A stretch of DNA of 64,000 nt from Liolophura sinensis (lineage: Eukaryota; Mollusca; Polyplacophora; Chitonida; Chitonidae), in NCBI RefSeq assembly GCF_032854445.1, contig NC_088302.1, positions 43,998,645-44,062,644 of the forward strand. Direction: 5' to 3'. Each line of letters opens with the position of its first letter. Within the stretch, counting starts at the first letter, position 1. Below are positions 1 through 10,622 of the stretch, in pieces. The position numbers and the translations under genes are program-made. The notes under the pieces are model-generated. The model was not told where the DNA came from and did no database searches. It saw nothing but the letters and a program-made list of their open reading frames with translations.

Positions 1-1077
1 TTGTAGTCCAGTATTCATTGTCTGGATTATCGACTGGCTGTAGACCAGTACACATTGTCTGGGTTATCGACTGGCTGTAGACTCGTACACATTGTTTGGG
101 TTATCGACTGGCTGTAGGCCAGTATACATTGTCTGTTGTTATCGACTGGCTGTAGGCCAGTATACATTGTCTGGATTATCGACTGGATGTAGGCCAGTAT
201 ACATTGTCTGGGTTATCAACTGGCTGTAGTCCAGTACACATTGGATTCAACTGGCTGTAGACCAGAACACATTGTCTGGGTTATCGACTGGCTGTAGACC
301 AGTACACATTGTCTAAGTTATCGAGGTTGTAATCCAGTACACATTGGATTATCGACTGGCTGTAGGCTAGTATACATTGTCTGGGTTATTGACTGGCTGT
401 AGGCCAGTATACATTGTCTGGATTATCGACTCGCTGTAGACCAGTATACAATGTCTGGATTACCGACTGGTTGCAGACCAGTATACATTGTCAGGATTAT
501 CGACTGGCTGTGGGCCAGTATACATTGTCTGGATTATCGACTGGCTGTAGATCAGTACACATTGTCTGGGTTATCGACTGGCTGTAAACCAGTATACATT
601 GTCTGGGTTATCAAGTGGTTGTAGTCCAGTACACATTGGATTATCGACTGGCTGTAGGCCAATATACATTCTCTGGATTATCGACTGGCTGTAGACTAGT
701 ATACATTGTCTGGGTTATCGACTGGCTGTAGACCAGTACACATTGTCTGGGTTATCGAGTGGTTGTAGTCCAGTACACATTGGATTATCGACTGGCTGTG
801 GGCCAGTATACATTGTCTGGATTATCGACTGGCTGTAGGCCAGTACACATTGTCTGGGTTATCGAGTGGTTGTAGTCCAGTACACATTGGATTATCGACT
901 GGCTGTAGGCCAGTATACATTATTTGGATTATCGACTGAATGTAGGCCAGTATACATTGTCTGGGTTATCTACTGGCTGTAGTCCAGTACACATTAGATT
1001 ATCAACTGGCTGTAGACCAGTATACATTGTTTTGGTTATCGACTGGCTGTAGACCAGTACACTTTGTCTAAGTTATC

Positions 1078-1290
1078 TACAGCCAGTCGATAATCCAATG
1101 TGTACTGGTCTACTGCCAGTCGATAATCCAGACAATGTGTACTGGTCTACAGCCAGTACACATTGGATTATCGACTGGCTGTAGGCTAGTATACATTGTC
1201 TGGGTTATCGATTGGCTGTAGACCAGTACACATTGTCTGGATTATCGACTGGCAGTAGACCAGTACACATTGGATTATCGACTGGCTGTA
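1078..1290. repeat. Inverted repeat inside the satellite (two 78-bp arms)
   Basis: The arm at 1078-1155 is the exact reverse complement of 1213-1290, with a 57-bp spacer. Both arms carry the same uncommon unit variant (GGCAGTAGACC instead of GGCTGTAGACC), so this is one copied block and not chance similarity between units. It is the only place I noticed where unit orientation flips. Confidence 0.92.
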
Positions 1291-2690
1291 GACCAGTATA
1301 CATTGTCTGGATTATCGACTGGCTGTAGACCAGTACACATTGTCTGGGTTATCGACTGGCTGTAGACCAGTATACATTGTCTGGGTTATCGACTGGCTGT
1401 AGGCCAGTATACATTGTCTGGGTTATCGAGTGGCTGTAGTCCAGTACACATTGAATTATCGACTGGCTGTAGACCAGTATACATTGTCTGGGATATCGAC
1501 TGGCTGTAGACCAGTACACATTGTCTGGGTTATCGAGTGTTTGTAGTCCAGTACACATTGGATTATCGACTGGCTGTAGGCCAGTATACATTGTCTGGGT
1601 TATCGACTGGCTGTAGGCCAGTATACATTGTCTGGATTATCAACTGGCTGTAGACCAGTACACATTGTCTGGGTTATCAAGTGGTTGTAGTCCAGTACTC
1701 ATTGGATTATCGACTGGCCGTAGGCCAGTATACATTGTCTGGGTTATCGACCGGTTGTAGGCCAGTACGCATTGTCTGGGTTATCGACTGGCTGCAGGCC
1801 AGTACATATTGTCTGGGACATTGTGTGGCTGTAGTCCAGTACACATTGGATTATCGACTGGCTGTAGACCAGTATACATTGTCTGGGTTATTGACTGGCT
1901 GTAGGCCAGTATACATTGTCTGGGGTTATCGACTGGCTGTAGGCCAGTACACATTGGATTATTGACTGGCTGTAGGCCAGTATACATTGTGTGGTGTTAT
2001 CGACTGGCTGTAGGCCAGTATACATTGTCTGGGTTATCGAGTGGTTGTAGTCCAGTACACATTGGATTATTGACTGGCTGTAGGCTAGTATATATTGTCT
2101 GGGTTATCGACCGGCTGTAGGCCAGTATACATTGTCTGAATTATCGACTGCCTGTAGACCAGTGCATATTGTCTGCATTATCAACTGGCTGCAGGCCAGT
2201 ATACATTGTCTGGGGTTATCGACTGGCTGTAGCCCAGTATACATTGTCTGGATTATCGACTGGCTGTAGACCAGTTTACATTTTCTGAGTTATTGAGTGG
2301 TTATAGTACAGTACACATTGGATTATCGACTGGCTGTAGGGCAGTATACATTGTCTGGGTTGTCGACTGGCTGTAGGCCAGTATACATTGTGTGGGTTAT
2401 CGAGTGGCTGTAGTCCAGTACACATTGGATTATTGACTTGCTGTAGGCCAGTATACATTGTCTGGGTTATCAACTGGCTGTAGGCCAGTATGGGTTATCG
2501 ACTGGCTGTGGGCCAGTATACATTGTCTGGATTATTGACTGGCTGTAGACCAGTACACATTCTTTGGGTTATCGACTGGCTGTAGATAAGTACACATTGT
2601 CTGGTTTATTGACTGGCTGTAGGCCAGTATACATTGTCTGGCGTTATCGACTGGCTGTAGGCTAGTATACATTGTCTGGGTTATCGACTG

Positions 2691-3702
2691 GCTGCAGGCC
2701 AGTATACATTGTCTGGGTTATCAAGTGGCTGTAGTCCAGTACACATTGGATTATCGACTGGCTGTAGACCAGTATACATTGTCTGGGTTATCGACTGGCT
2801 GCAGACCAGTACACATTGTCTGGGTTGTCGAGTGGTTGTAGTCCAGTACACATTGGATTATCGACTGGCAGTAGGCCAGTATACATTGTCTGGCTTATCG
2901 ACCGGCTGTAGGCCAGTGTACATTGCCGGGATTATTGACTGGCTGTAGGCCAGTATACATTGTGTGGTGTTATCGACTGGCTGTAGACCAGCATACATTG
3001 TCTGGATTATTGACTGGCTGTAAGCCAGTATACATTGTCTGGGTTAGCGACTGGCTGCAGGCCAGTATACATTGTGTGGTGTTATCGACTGGCTGTAGAC
3101 CAGCATACATTGTCTGGATTATTGACTGGCTGTAGGCCAGTATACATTGTCTGGGTTAGCGACTGGCTGCAGGCCAGTATACATTGTCTGGGTTATCGAC
3201 TGGCTGCAGGCCAGTATACATTGTCTGGGTTATCGAGTGGCTGTAGTCCAGTACACATTGGATTATCGACTGGCTGTAGACCAGTATACATTGTCTGGGT
3301 TATAGACTGGCTGCAGACCAGTACACATTGTCTGGGTTGTCGAGTGGTTGTAGTGCAGTGCACATTGGATTATCGACTGGCAGTAGGCCAGTATACATTG
3401 TCTGGGTTATCGACTGGCTGTAGGCCAGTGTACATTGTCTGGATTATCGACTGGCTGTAGGCTAGTATACATTGTGTGGTGTTATCGACTGGCTGTAGAC
3501 CAGCATACATTGTCTGGATTATTGACTGGTTGTAGCCCAGTATACATTGTCTGGGTTAGCGACTGGCTGCAAGCCAGTATACATTGTGTGGTGTTATCGA
3601 CTGGCTGTAGACCAGCATACATTGTCTGGATTATTGACTGGCTGTAGGCCAGTATACATTGTCTGGGTTAGCGACTGGCTGCAGGCCAGTATACATTGTC
3701 TG
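2691..3702. repeat. 512-bp higher-order repeat, two tandem copies
   Basis: Diagnostic variants recur at a constant offset of 512 bp: GCTGCAGGCC at 2691 and 3203, and TGTGTGGTGT at 2961/3473 and 3073/3585. Within each copy the last marker pair is spaced 112 bp (three units). The shared variants imply a recent duplication of about 14 units. Confidence 0.8.
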
Positions 3703-4574
3703 GGTTATCCAGTCGTTGTAGGCCAGTACATATTGGATTATCGACCGGCTGTAGACCAGTATACATTGTGTGGGTTATCGACTGGCTGTAGACCAGTACA
3801 CATTGTCTGGCTTATCGACTGGCTGTAGGCCAGTATACATTGTCTGGATTATCGACAGGCTGTAGGCCAGTATACATTGTCTGGGTTATCGACTGGCTGT
3901 AGGCCAGTACGCATTGTCTGGGTTATCGACTGGCTGTAGGCCAGTATACATTGTCTGGGTTATCGACTGGCTGTAGGCCAATATACATTGTCTGGGGTTA
4001 TCGACTGGCTGTAGGCCAGTATACATTGTCTGGATTCTTGACTGGCTGTAGGCCAGTATACATTGTCTGGATTCTTGACTGGCTGTAGGCCAGTATGCAT
4101 TGTCTGGATTATCGACTGGCTGTAGACCAGTATGCATTGTCTGGATTTTTGACTGGCTGTAGGCCAGTATACATTGTCTGGATTATCGACTGGCTGTAGA
4201 CCAGTATGCATTGTCTGGGTTATCGACTGGCTGTAGGCCAGTATACATTGTTTGGATTATCGACTGGTTGTAGGCAAGTATGCATTGTCTGGATTGTCTG
4301 GATTATCGACTATCTGTAGACCAGTATACATTGTCTGGGTTATCGACTGGCTGTAGGGAAGTATGCATTGTCTGGATTATCGACTAGCTGTAGACCAGTA
4401 TACATTGTCTGGGTTATCGACTGGCTGTAGGCCAGTGTACATTGTCTTGGTTATCGACTGGCTGTAGACTAAAGTGCGACTTGCCTGACCTTGAAGAGAC
4501 TGTCTGTTGACCAAAATTTACATGACTGTAGTTCGCAGTTGAAAGGAAACAAAGTCTGCATTGCCTTATTTAGA

Positions 4575-4850
4575 AACTGTCTGTAGACTAAAGTGCCCAG
4601 TGCCGAAGTTATCAACCCTCTTTAAACCAAAGTGCGCAGTGCCGAAGTTTGTAACTGGGTGTAGACTAAAGTGCCCCGTGCCGAAGTTATCAAATGTTTT
4701 TAGACCAAAGTGGCCAGTGCCGAAGTTATCAAATGTTTTTAGACCAAAGTGCCCAGTGCCGAAGTTTGTAACTGTGTGTAGACTAAAGTGCCCCGTGCCG
4801 AAGTTATCAAATGTTTTTAGACCAAAGTGGCCAGTGCCGAAGATAGCAAC
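4575..4850. repeat. 39-bp minisatellite (about 7 copies)
   Basis: Units of 39 bp built around GACYAAAGTGCCCAGTGCCG and AAGTTATCAA. The array follows the 37-bp satellite after a 100-bp transition in which a satellite unit (GGCTGTAGACTAAAGTGCG, near 4462) already carries the start of the 39-bp motif. Because 39 is a multiple of 3, both strands show 13-residue periodic frames; the minus-strand frame spans 4566-5000. No splice sites, codon signal or family match support coding. Confidence 0.9.
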
Positions 4851-6280
4851 TCTCCACAGAATCCGAATCGGATGTTTATACAAAGCCTGACTGCGATTGA
4901 AAGAGCGTATCTCTCTATTGAGAAAGTCTTTTTCCAGATCAAATTGCATGTGAACTAAATAAAATGAATGGGCCATATCGTTCCATATACATTTGTGCAA
5001 GTAACATGATTTCTGTATTCACTTGAGAATATCTTTAAGATGTGTGTTTAGTTTAAATACCTAGAATTTATTCATCTGGTAAAAGGTATATTTTAGTTAC
5101 CGGTATTGTCTCTTGATTACATAGAGGTCGAGCTATACAGCGAAATATGTCACACGCTGAGATCATTGTGTCATGTACGAACGGATTGTTTATACGAACA
5201 GAGAATCTCATTTTCTGTATTCACCAGCTCATATTTCCTTGTATAATAATTTGCTTGAAGAAAGCAGATGCACTTGTGAAATTTATGTACGACAGAGAAA
5301 TGAGAACTCTCTTGCCTGCGTCAAGCGCAGTAAAAGCCAGCAGCTGAATGTGAAACGCAGTCGTTTCGTAAAAGTAGGGTCGCTATTATAGTTAACATGA
5401 ATAGAGAACATAGACAGGTCACAAAGAAATCACGACGACGGTAGGAATTAATAGGGGTATTTGTACTGTGTTATTGTAAACGATATGAATGTGTTAGTGT
5501 GGAGCGTATGGAGATCTTTATATAGAAAGAGAGCCACACCTGTATATGCACAGGCCTAGAGAGAAAACTGCAAAATACTTTGAGAAGTTTTCGAAAGGTG
5601 AAAGGTGTACACGGGTGAGACTTTTTCCGGATGAAGGCTATGTTGGTAAAGCATTAACACGCATCTGTCTCTATGACCCGCTTTAGTGCTGAAGCTGTCG
5701 CAACGTTCGCCTAGCGTGACTTCCTTTACGACATATGCACTGTATGTTGAACAGATACATATTTCACCGAGGTAAATGCGCTTGACGTAGCATTACAAAA
5801 TGTTTTTAAAAAGGGCCCTGATAATATCTTTATTTCATCTGATTTGTTGTAGAGCTAAACGTCTTGCAAGGTTATTTGTTTTTCAGATTGCATGAATCAC
5901 ATGGCCTATTTGGTGTGAACTGATGTTCTCAACTAAACATGATGTCATTGTAAAGTCGATCAAAGACATTTTCTACGATATGTATTGATACACATGCAGC
6001 TTATCTAGTAGACAATATAATGTATAACACAACTTATTCATACTTAGTATATTAACCATTTTGCTGTAGGAGTCGTGTATGTTGTAACAATTTACATGAT
6101 GGAACAGTTAGAATAAGCCAGTTACCCGTTCGGCAACTATCACACTGTCGTGTCTTTCTGGTTTTACTCTCGATGGACCGCTTTGAAGTCAATACACGCC
6201 CATGAATAACACACAGTATAATGTATGAAGCTCATTAGCTGATTACTTAACAACATTTTTTCTCTCTTTGTCATTTGCAG
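4851..6280. other. Non-coding stretch upstream of the MGAT5-like exon
   Basis: No convincing coding region or repeat was seen. The only functional mark is a strong + strand splice acceptor at its right end: a pyrimidine tract from 6256 and TTTGCAG ending at 6280. This span would therefore be intron, or promoter and earlier 5' UTR exons, of the gene that follows. Confidence 0.5.
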
Positions 6281-6629
6281 GAAAATAGCTGTGTACGATA
6301 TCACCTGTGGGAACGGCACCGTATTGACCTGACCTGTAATTGATATGCAAATTTAGTGAGAGCACCGCCAAAGATAGTTCCGGAATTATTTTAACTGGAG
6401 TCAATAGCTTAACAGGGTTGATTACTCAAATACGGTTCAATTAAACTAGTCAACGATCTGCAAACAAAGGACGTCTTACACCAAGGCCTTCTGTAATTAA
6501 CACCCCCAGAATTCAACACGGACTCCGTGATTGTGAATGTCAGCTGGCCTAGCTGGGATACTTGCCCCGGACTACATCAACCTACGGGGGGTGGGGAAAT
6601 GAATTTAAGTGTTGGAGTAGTGTAACGTG
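6281..6629 (+). other. MGAT5: Probable 5' UTR of the MGAT5-like exon
   Basis: The segment runs from the predicted acceptor (TCATTTGCAG ending at 6280) to the ATG at 6630. A TAG in the reading frame at 6618-6620 closes the frame just upstream, which fixes the start. If the acceptor is used, at least one non-coding exon lies upstream; a promoter inside this stretch is the alternative. Confidence 0.5.
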
Positions 6630-7030
6630 ATGTTTAAACTGAGCCGGCCTCGGGAGTTCGGGGCAGGGGTGTTTATCTTGACTGTGATATTCACCGTGAT
6701 CAGCACCTTCTCTTTGCTCAGATTCCGATCACAGACGGCCAGTCAGCATTTGAGGCGAGAGATCTTGGAGCTGAGTGAGAAGTATGTGCTGGCCTTGATC
6801 CAAGAAGAGTCGGACGGTACCCCTGGAAGTTCTGTCGGCGGTGGGCCTCATTCAGGGGGTCAGTTCACACAACACGACCTTAGCCGGACGATCGCTGTTG
6901 TGCTTGAGGATGTCTTAACACGTTTAGAACATCTGGAACATGTAGTGAGGAACAAAACAAACTGCTCACAGCGACCGGATGTTGTCAACGATCCGGTAAC
7001 GAACAAGATTGACTCGGATCATCCGAGCAG
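6630..7030 (+). CDS. MGAT5: MGAT5-like N-acetylglucosaminyltransferase V, first coding exon
   Basis: The family adds the beta-1,6 GlcNAc branch to N-glycans in the medial/trans Golgi, using UDP-GlcNAc. The exon encodes 133 residues plus two bases: a short cytosolic end, one transmembrane signal-anchor (about residues 11-30, GVFILTVIFTVISTFSLL), then a stem region. Two stem blocks resemble the vertebrate MGAT5 stem as I recall it: LRREILELSEKYVLALIQEE (vertebrate LREQILDLSKRYIKALAEEN) and HDLSRTIAVVLEDVLTRLEH (vertebrate YDLKKTLAVLLDNILQRIGK). An NKT glycosylation site follows. The ATG at 6630 has G at -3 and an in-frame stop 12 bases upstream. The exon ends at GAGCAG with donor GTAGCG at 7031, phase 2. 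The catalytic part is not in this exon, and no downstream exon was recognised. MGAT5 and MGAT5B cannot be separated from the stem alone. Confidence 0.78.
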
Positions 7031-7439
7031 GTAGCGGGAATTCACTCTCGTACATCAGGCTGTCTTATTTATTTTTCTTCATTACGTTTTACATCGGAGT
7101 ATACTCGTACTGTGATCGAACGTTTTATACTGCACTCTGCAGCCTTGGTAATAATTTACATTCACTGGCTGTGTTTTTTTTTATATGTATATGCCACTGT
7201 CTTCGTATATTTCGACTCCTTTTTTTTTACTGAACTCACTGCACATGCTGCCACGGTTAAGATGGTGCTCTTAACTGGTGATCCTCATGGTACCTCATTA
7301 ACGAGCAACACCTGTAATCAGTCGTATATCAAAGCGCGTGCCGCCAGGTTCAAAGACATAGAATTCTGATATATCAGTGCGTGGAATTTCATCCAAATGT
7401 CAATACGCTGCACGAGTATTATCCACATCCACAAGGTTC

Positions 7440-7880
7440 GTTTAGTTTTATAACATGGTTATATGCTGTGTTGACATAAGGTTGTAAACACCTGAATATC
7501 CGAATGAGTACACAGCATTGTGTAATATCAGGCTATAAACGCCCGAGAACGATGTTAAATATACAACAACACGTAATTTTGACATCAGGCTCTAAACAAG
7601 GTGTTCGTATCCACATGGATGTATAACAACATGTAATGTTAACATCAGACTGTAAACGCCTGCATGGGCACTATGTTTGTATCCACATGGATATATAGCA
7701 ACTTGTAATGTTAACATCAGGCTCTAAACACCTGAACAATATGCTCATATCCACATGGGCGTATAACAACGTGTAATGTTAACATTAGGCTGTAAATGCC
7801 TGCATGGGCACTATGTTTGTATCCTCATTGATATGCCTGCATGGGCATTAGTTTGTATACCCATGGATATGCGAGAAGAC
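7440..7880. repeat. About 72-bp minisatellite in the presumed MGAT5 intron 1
   Basis: Roughly six imperfect copies. Each has AGGCTGTAAACGCCTG, then TTTGTATCCACATGGAT, then TATAACAACATGTAATGTTAACATCA (split here across the unit). The last copies are truncated. It begins about 400 bp after the exon donor. No coding frame persists. Confidence 0.8.
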
Positions 7881-8499
7881 ATAAATGATGTTAACGTCAT
7901 GTGGTAAAGTACACGCTTGAAAACCGTATTTGTGTCTATGGGGTTGTGCGGTTAAGACATCTGAATGTAAAAATCAATTTGTAACCATATGTGCAAGATG
8001 TTTGTCTCCACGTATAACGCTGACACCATTTTTGTGTCTTGTGTGCATGGGCAGTTTTTGTCGCCGCGATATGGCTGCAAAATTGCCGATATGCGTAAAG
8101 CCATACTCATTCATTCATTGGCAATTATTGATCTTCCCTCTGTGCACATGAAGGCACGGTGTTTGTCTCCACAGGAACTAGCAATAATTCCAGCTACGTC
8201 TTAACGAGCCGCTCGAACAAGGCAATAAAGAGTTCTTTTACAATATGCCTGTTCTCGTCTGTGTTAGTTGGGACAACAAAACATCTCAGTTATCAATAGG
8301 TCTTTTCCGCTCTCCAAAGAAGGGACCGGGATTTATTCTAGTTTCGCAAAGTTCCTCTTTCACGAAGATGTCTTACTTGTACGATATCGCACACATAGGA
8401 CAATGGTACTTTAATAGTGACGTACAAAATATCGTACGACAAATGCACGATAAAGAAAATGTCGTACGCGGCTAAGTGAAAGTGGCCCCTGGCCCCAGA
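7881..8499. other. Unassigned sequence with one small hairpin
   Basis: No gene was recognised. A 9-bp inverted pair, CGTACGACA at 8433 and TGTCGTACG at 8460, encloses 18 bases. A short open frame covers 8245-8475 but has no family features. Confidence 0.4.
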
Positions 8500-8735
8500 C
8501 CTGCCTTAAAAGCTTTGGTCTTACTACAGCCGTTTGACCTTTAACTAATGAGGTCGTGTGTTCGAAGCCAGCTCGCTAGTTGGTCTGCACCTTTAAGTCA
8601 GGAGGGTTGTCCGGTCCGGTTGATGAAGGGCGGTGGTTCACTCGGGACACTACGGCTTCCTTCACCCAATAACCATACCGCCATCGTGTAGCTGAAAAAT
8701 TCGCTACACGTTAAACAAGAATCTAATGAATAAAT
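8500..8735 (+). repeat. Probable tRNA-derived SINE, third type
   Basis: A B-box-like GTGTTCGAAGCC lies near 8551, followed by a non-tRNA body (GGGCGGTGGTTCACTCGGG; ACGGCTTCCTTCACCCAATA) and an AT-rich end. The A box is degraded. It differs in sequence from the two abundant SINE families in this window. Confidence 0.45.
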
Positions 8736-9290
8736 ACCTCTTCTTAAAATAGATTACAGTTGTTTGCGAAACTGGAAAAAATATCGCTTTTAAAAAATAA
8801 GCCCTAAATTTGGCCCACTTGGCTGATAATGTGTTCATGTCACATTTGTACGTGTGAAGAAAGCGTACGCAAATGGGTTGGTTTGAACTGATGCTATCAA
8901 GGACAATCTCGCATGCCAACTTGTGCCTCGGGAGTTATCCCCCCCCCCCTTCGCCAACTGCTGAAAGCACAGCCTATTGCTATGACTTCCACGTTATATT
9001 GCGTGAAGAATCGCTCAAAGTCACGAGCCATCATTGACAGTACAGTAGCACAGGAGCGCACTATGTTGATTATATAACATCTAAGGATGTAACCCTCTCT
9101 GAAAGTGACAGTTTCAATGCAAAATTTCCACCACCCCCCACCTCAACCTTCAGCCCGCAGGTGGAAATTTTCAATGGTAAATGTCAAATAAACTATATTT
9201 TACTTTTTGGAGTAATTTAAATTAGCTTAGAACATTTTACTTTAGGGGATCGTTTTAGACCAAGGGACAACTCTCTTCAACATTTAGATC
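8736..9290. other. Unassigned intronic or intergenic sequence
   Basis: AT-rich, with a C9-10 run near 8940 and a C-rich patch near 9130. No gene or clear repeat was seen. Confidence 0.4.
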
Positions 9291-9305
9291 ATAAAAACAG
9301 ACTGG

Positions 9306-9575
9306 GGGCCTCCGTGGCTCAGTCGGTTAGCGCGCTAGCGCAGCGTAGTGACCCAGAAGCCTCTCACCAATGCGGTCGCTGTGAGTTCAAGACCAGCTTA
9401 TGCTGGCTTCCTCTCCGGCCGTACGTGGGAAGGTCTGCCAGCAACCTGCGGATGGTCGTGGGTTTCCCCCGGGCTTCGCCCGGTTTCCACCCACCATAAT
9501 GCTGGCCGCCGTCGTATAAGTGAAATATTCTTGAGTACGGCGTAAAACACCAATCAAAAAAAAAAAAAAAAAAAA
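9306..9575 (+). mobile_element. Full-length SINE, family 1, with 15-bp target duplication
   Basis: The head is tRNA-like: A box TGGCTCAGTCGGTTAG and B box GAGTTCAAGACC. A body follows with TACGTGGGAAGGTCTGCCAG and the conserved TATAAGTGAAATATTCTTGAG, ending in a long A run. It is flanked by exact 15-bp direct repeats, ATAAAAACAGACTGG, at 9291-9305 and 9576-9590, showing a fairly recent retrotransposition. Confidence 0.95.
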
Positions 9576-9590
9576 ATAAAAACAGACTGG

Positions 9591-10032
9591 AGTTACCGTT
9601 ATGCCAACACTGTTTATCTTATCTCCATGAGTCCTATCAACACTATATATAGCACTACAAGCTGTGTTGGGTGTACAGATCCTGACACCAGACTGAGGGG
9701 AATTAGGTACAACTAGTAATAAAAGGCCTTGCAAATGTATGTCCATATCTACTCATCGCGTTTTACTCATAATAAAATTTAAACAGCTTACAATAGATTA
9801 TCCGTGATAAACAAGTTTCCGTATTAAACGACTGAGCTGAATCCACTGCGCTGCTTACAGGCAACTGAAACCTTTTTTTTAATTGAAAAAGAGGTGCGGG
9901 TAACTTGTTTAATTTATTTGTTTTTATCGGTAAGATCCACGTGAGGTTTACCACGTGGACAAATCGAAACTTTGGAGTTATTTCCCCTTGACCAACATTC
10001 TGTAGTAATTTCATTTTCAGCAAAGTTGGCTC
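9591..10032. other. Unassigned sequence between two SINEs
   Basis: No gene was recognised. A short palindrome, CCACGTG..CCACGTGG, lies near 9936-9957. Confidence 0.4.
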
Positions 10033-10045
10033 TCATAAGCAAGGA

Positions 10046-10410
10046 GTGAGTGAGTGAGTGCTTGGGGTTTAACGTCGTACTCAACAATTTTTCAGTCATA
10101 TGACGACGAAGGAATCATTAGGGTGCATGCACGTATAATGTGCCTCCTTGTTGCAGGACGGATTTCCACCGCTCTTTTATTTAGTGCTGCATCACTGAGA
10201 CGACTTACCGAAGGCAAGTAAGCCGCCCCGCCCGAGCCATTATACTGATACGGGTCAACCAGTCGTTGCACTGTCCCCTTTATGCTGAACGCCAAGCGAG
10301 GAAGTTACAACTTCCTCTTTTAAAGTCTTAGGTGTGACTCGACCAAGGATTGATCCTGGATCTACCGGTCCCGAATCGGACGCTCTACCAACTGTGCTAT
10401 CCGGGCCGGT
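10046..10410 (-). mobile_element. Full-length SINE, family 2, with 13-bp target duplication
   Basis: On the minus strand the element begins with a tRNA-like head at 10410 (GGATAGCACAGTTGGTAGAGC as A-box region, read on the minus strand) and ends in a (GAGT)n-like tail at 10046. The body contains GTCATATGACGACGAAGG and TGCTGAACGCCAAGCGAGG on the plus strand. Exact 13-bp direct repeats, TCATAAGCAAGGA, lie at 10033-10045 and 10411-10423. Confidence 0.94.
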
Positions 10411-10574
10411 TCATAAGCAAGGAAGATCACCGGTCCTGTAAGCAGAGACATAAGGTGGAAAAGATTGCTTGACCATGGTCTCAAACCCATGTGATACCGT
10501 AATAAGAGTTAAGATGTGGTTGCGAACATTGGGCTGGATGGGTTTTAAACCTTATCCGCATAGAACCACTTCAT

Positions 10575-10622
10575 TCTACTAAATAAATAAATAGATAAAT
10601 AAATAAATAAATAAATAAATAT
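10575..10622. repeat. (AAAT)n microsatellite
   Basis: A simple run of about 11 AAAT-type units with two interruptions. It may be an orphan SINE tail, but no SINE body precedes it. Confidence 0.85.

Larger units (their letters stand above)
1..4475. repeat. 37-bp-period satellite array, cut by the left edge
   Basis: About 4.5 kb of head-to-tail units averaging 37 bp, of the type TTATCGACTGGCTGTAGACC followed by AGTACACATTGTCTGGG. A shorter 33-bp variant (GAGTGGTTGTAGTCC, lacking the TCTG part) is interspersed irregularly. Each unit holds a small imperfect palindrome, ACTGG-N7-CCAGT. Copies differ at a few bases, so the array is old but partly homogenised. Because 37 is not a multiple of 3, three units give a 37-residue pseudo-peptide pattern and open frames appear on both strands; none is considered a gene. 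The left end is not seen, so total length is unknown. Confidence 0.97.

Noticed and set aside
1349-4211. Many open frames on both strands in the satellite, with repeating peptides
   Set aside because: They follow from a 37-bp repeat lacking stops; both strands and several frames are open at once, with no splice or start context.
1-4475. CRISPR-like regularly spaced repeats
   Set aside because: There are no unique spacers; units are contiguous and the DNA is eukaryotic.
4566-5000. 144-residue minus-strand frame with 13-residue repeats
   Set aside because: The 39-bp period keeps any stop-free frame open, and the plus strand is open too. No supporting signal was seen.
8245-8475. 76-residue plus-strand frame
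   Set aside because: Short, without family features, and overlapping a hairpin-like repeat.
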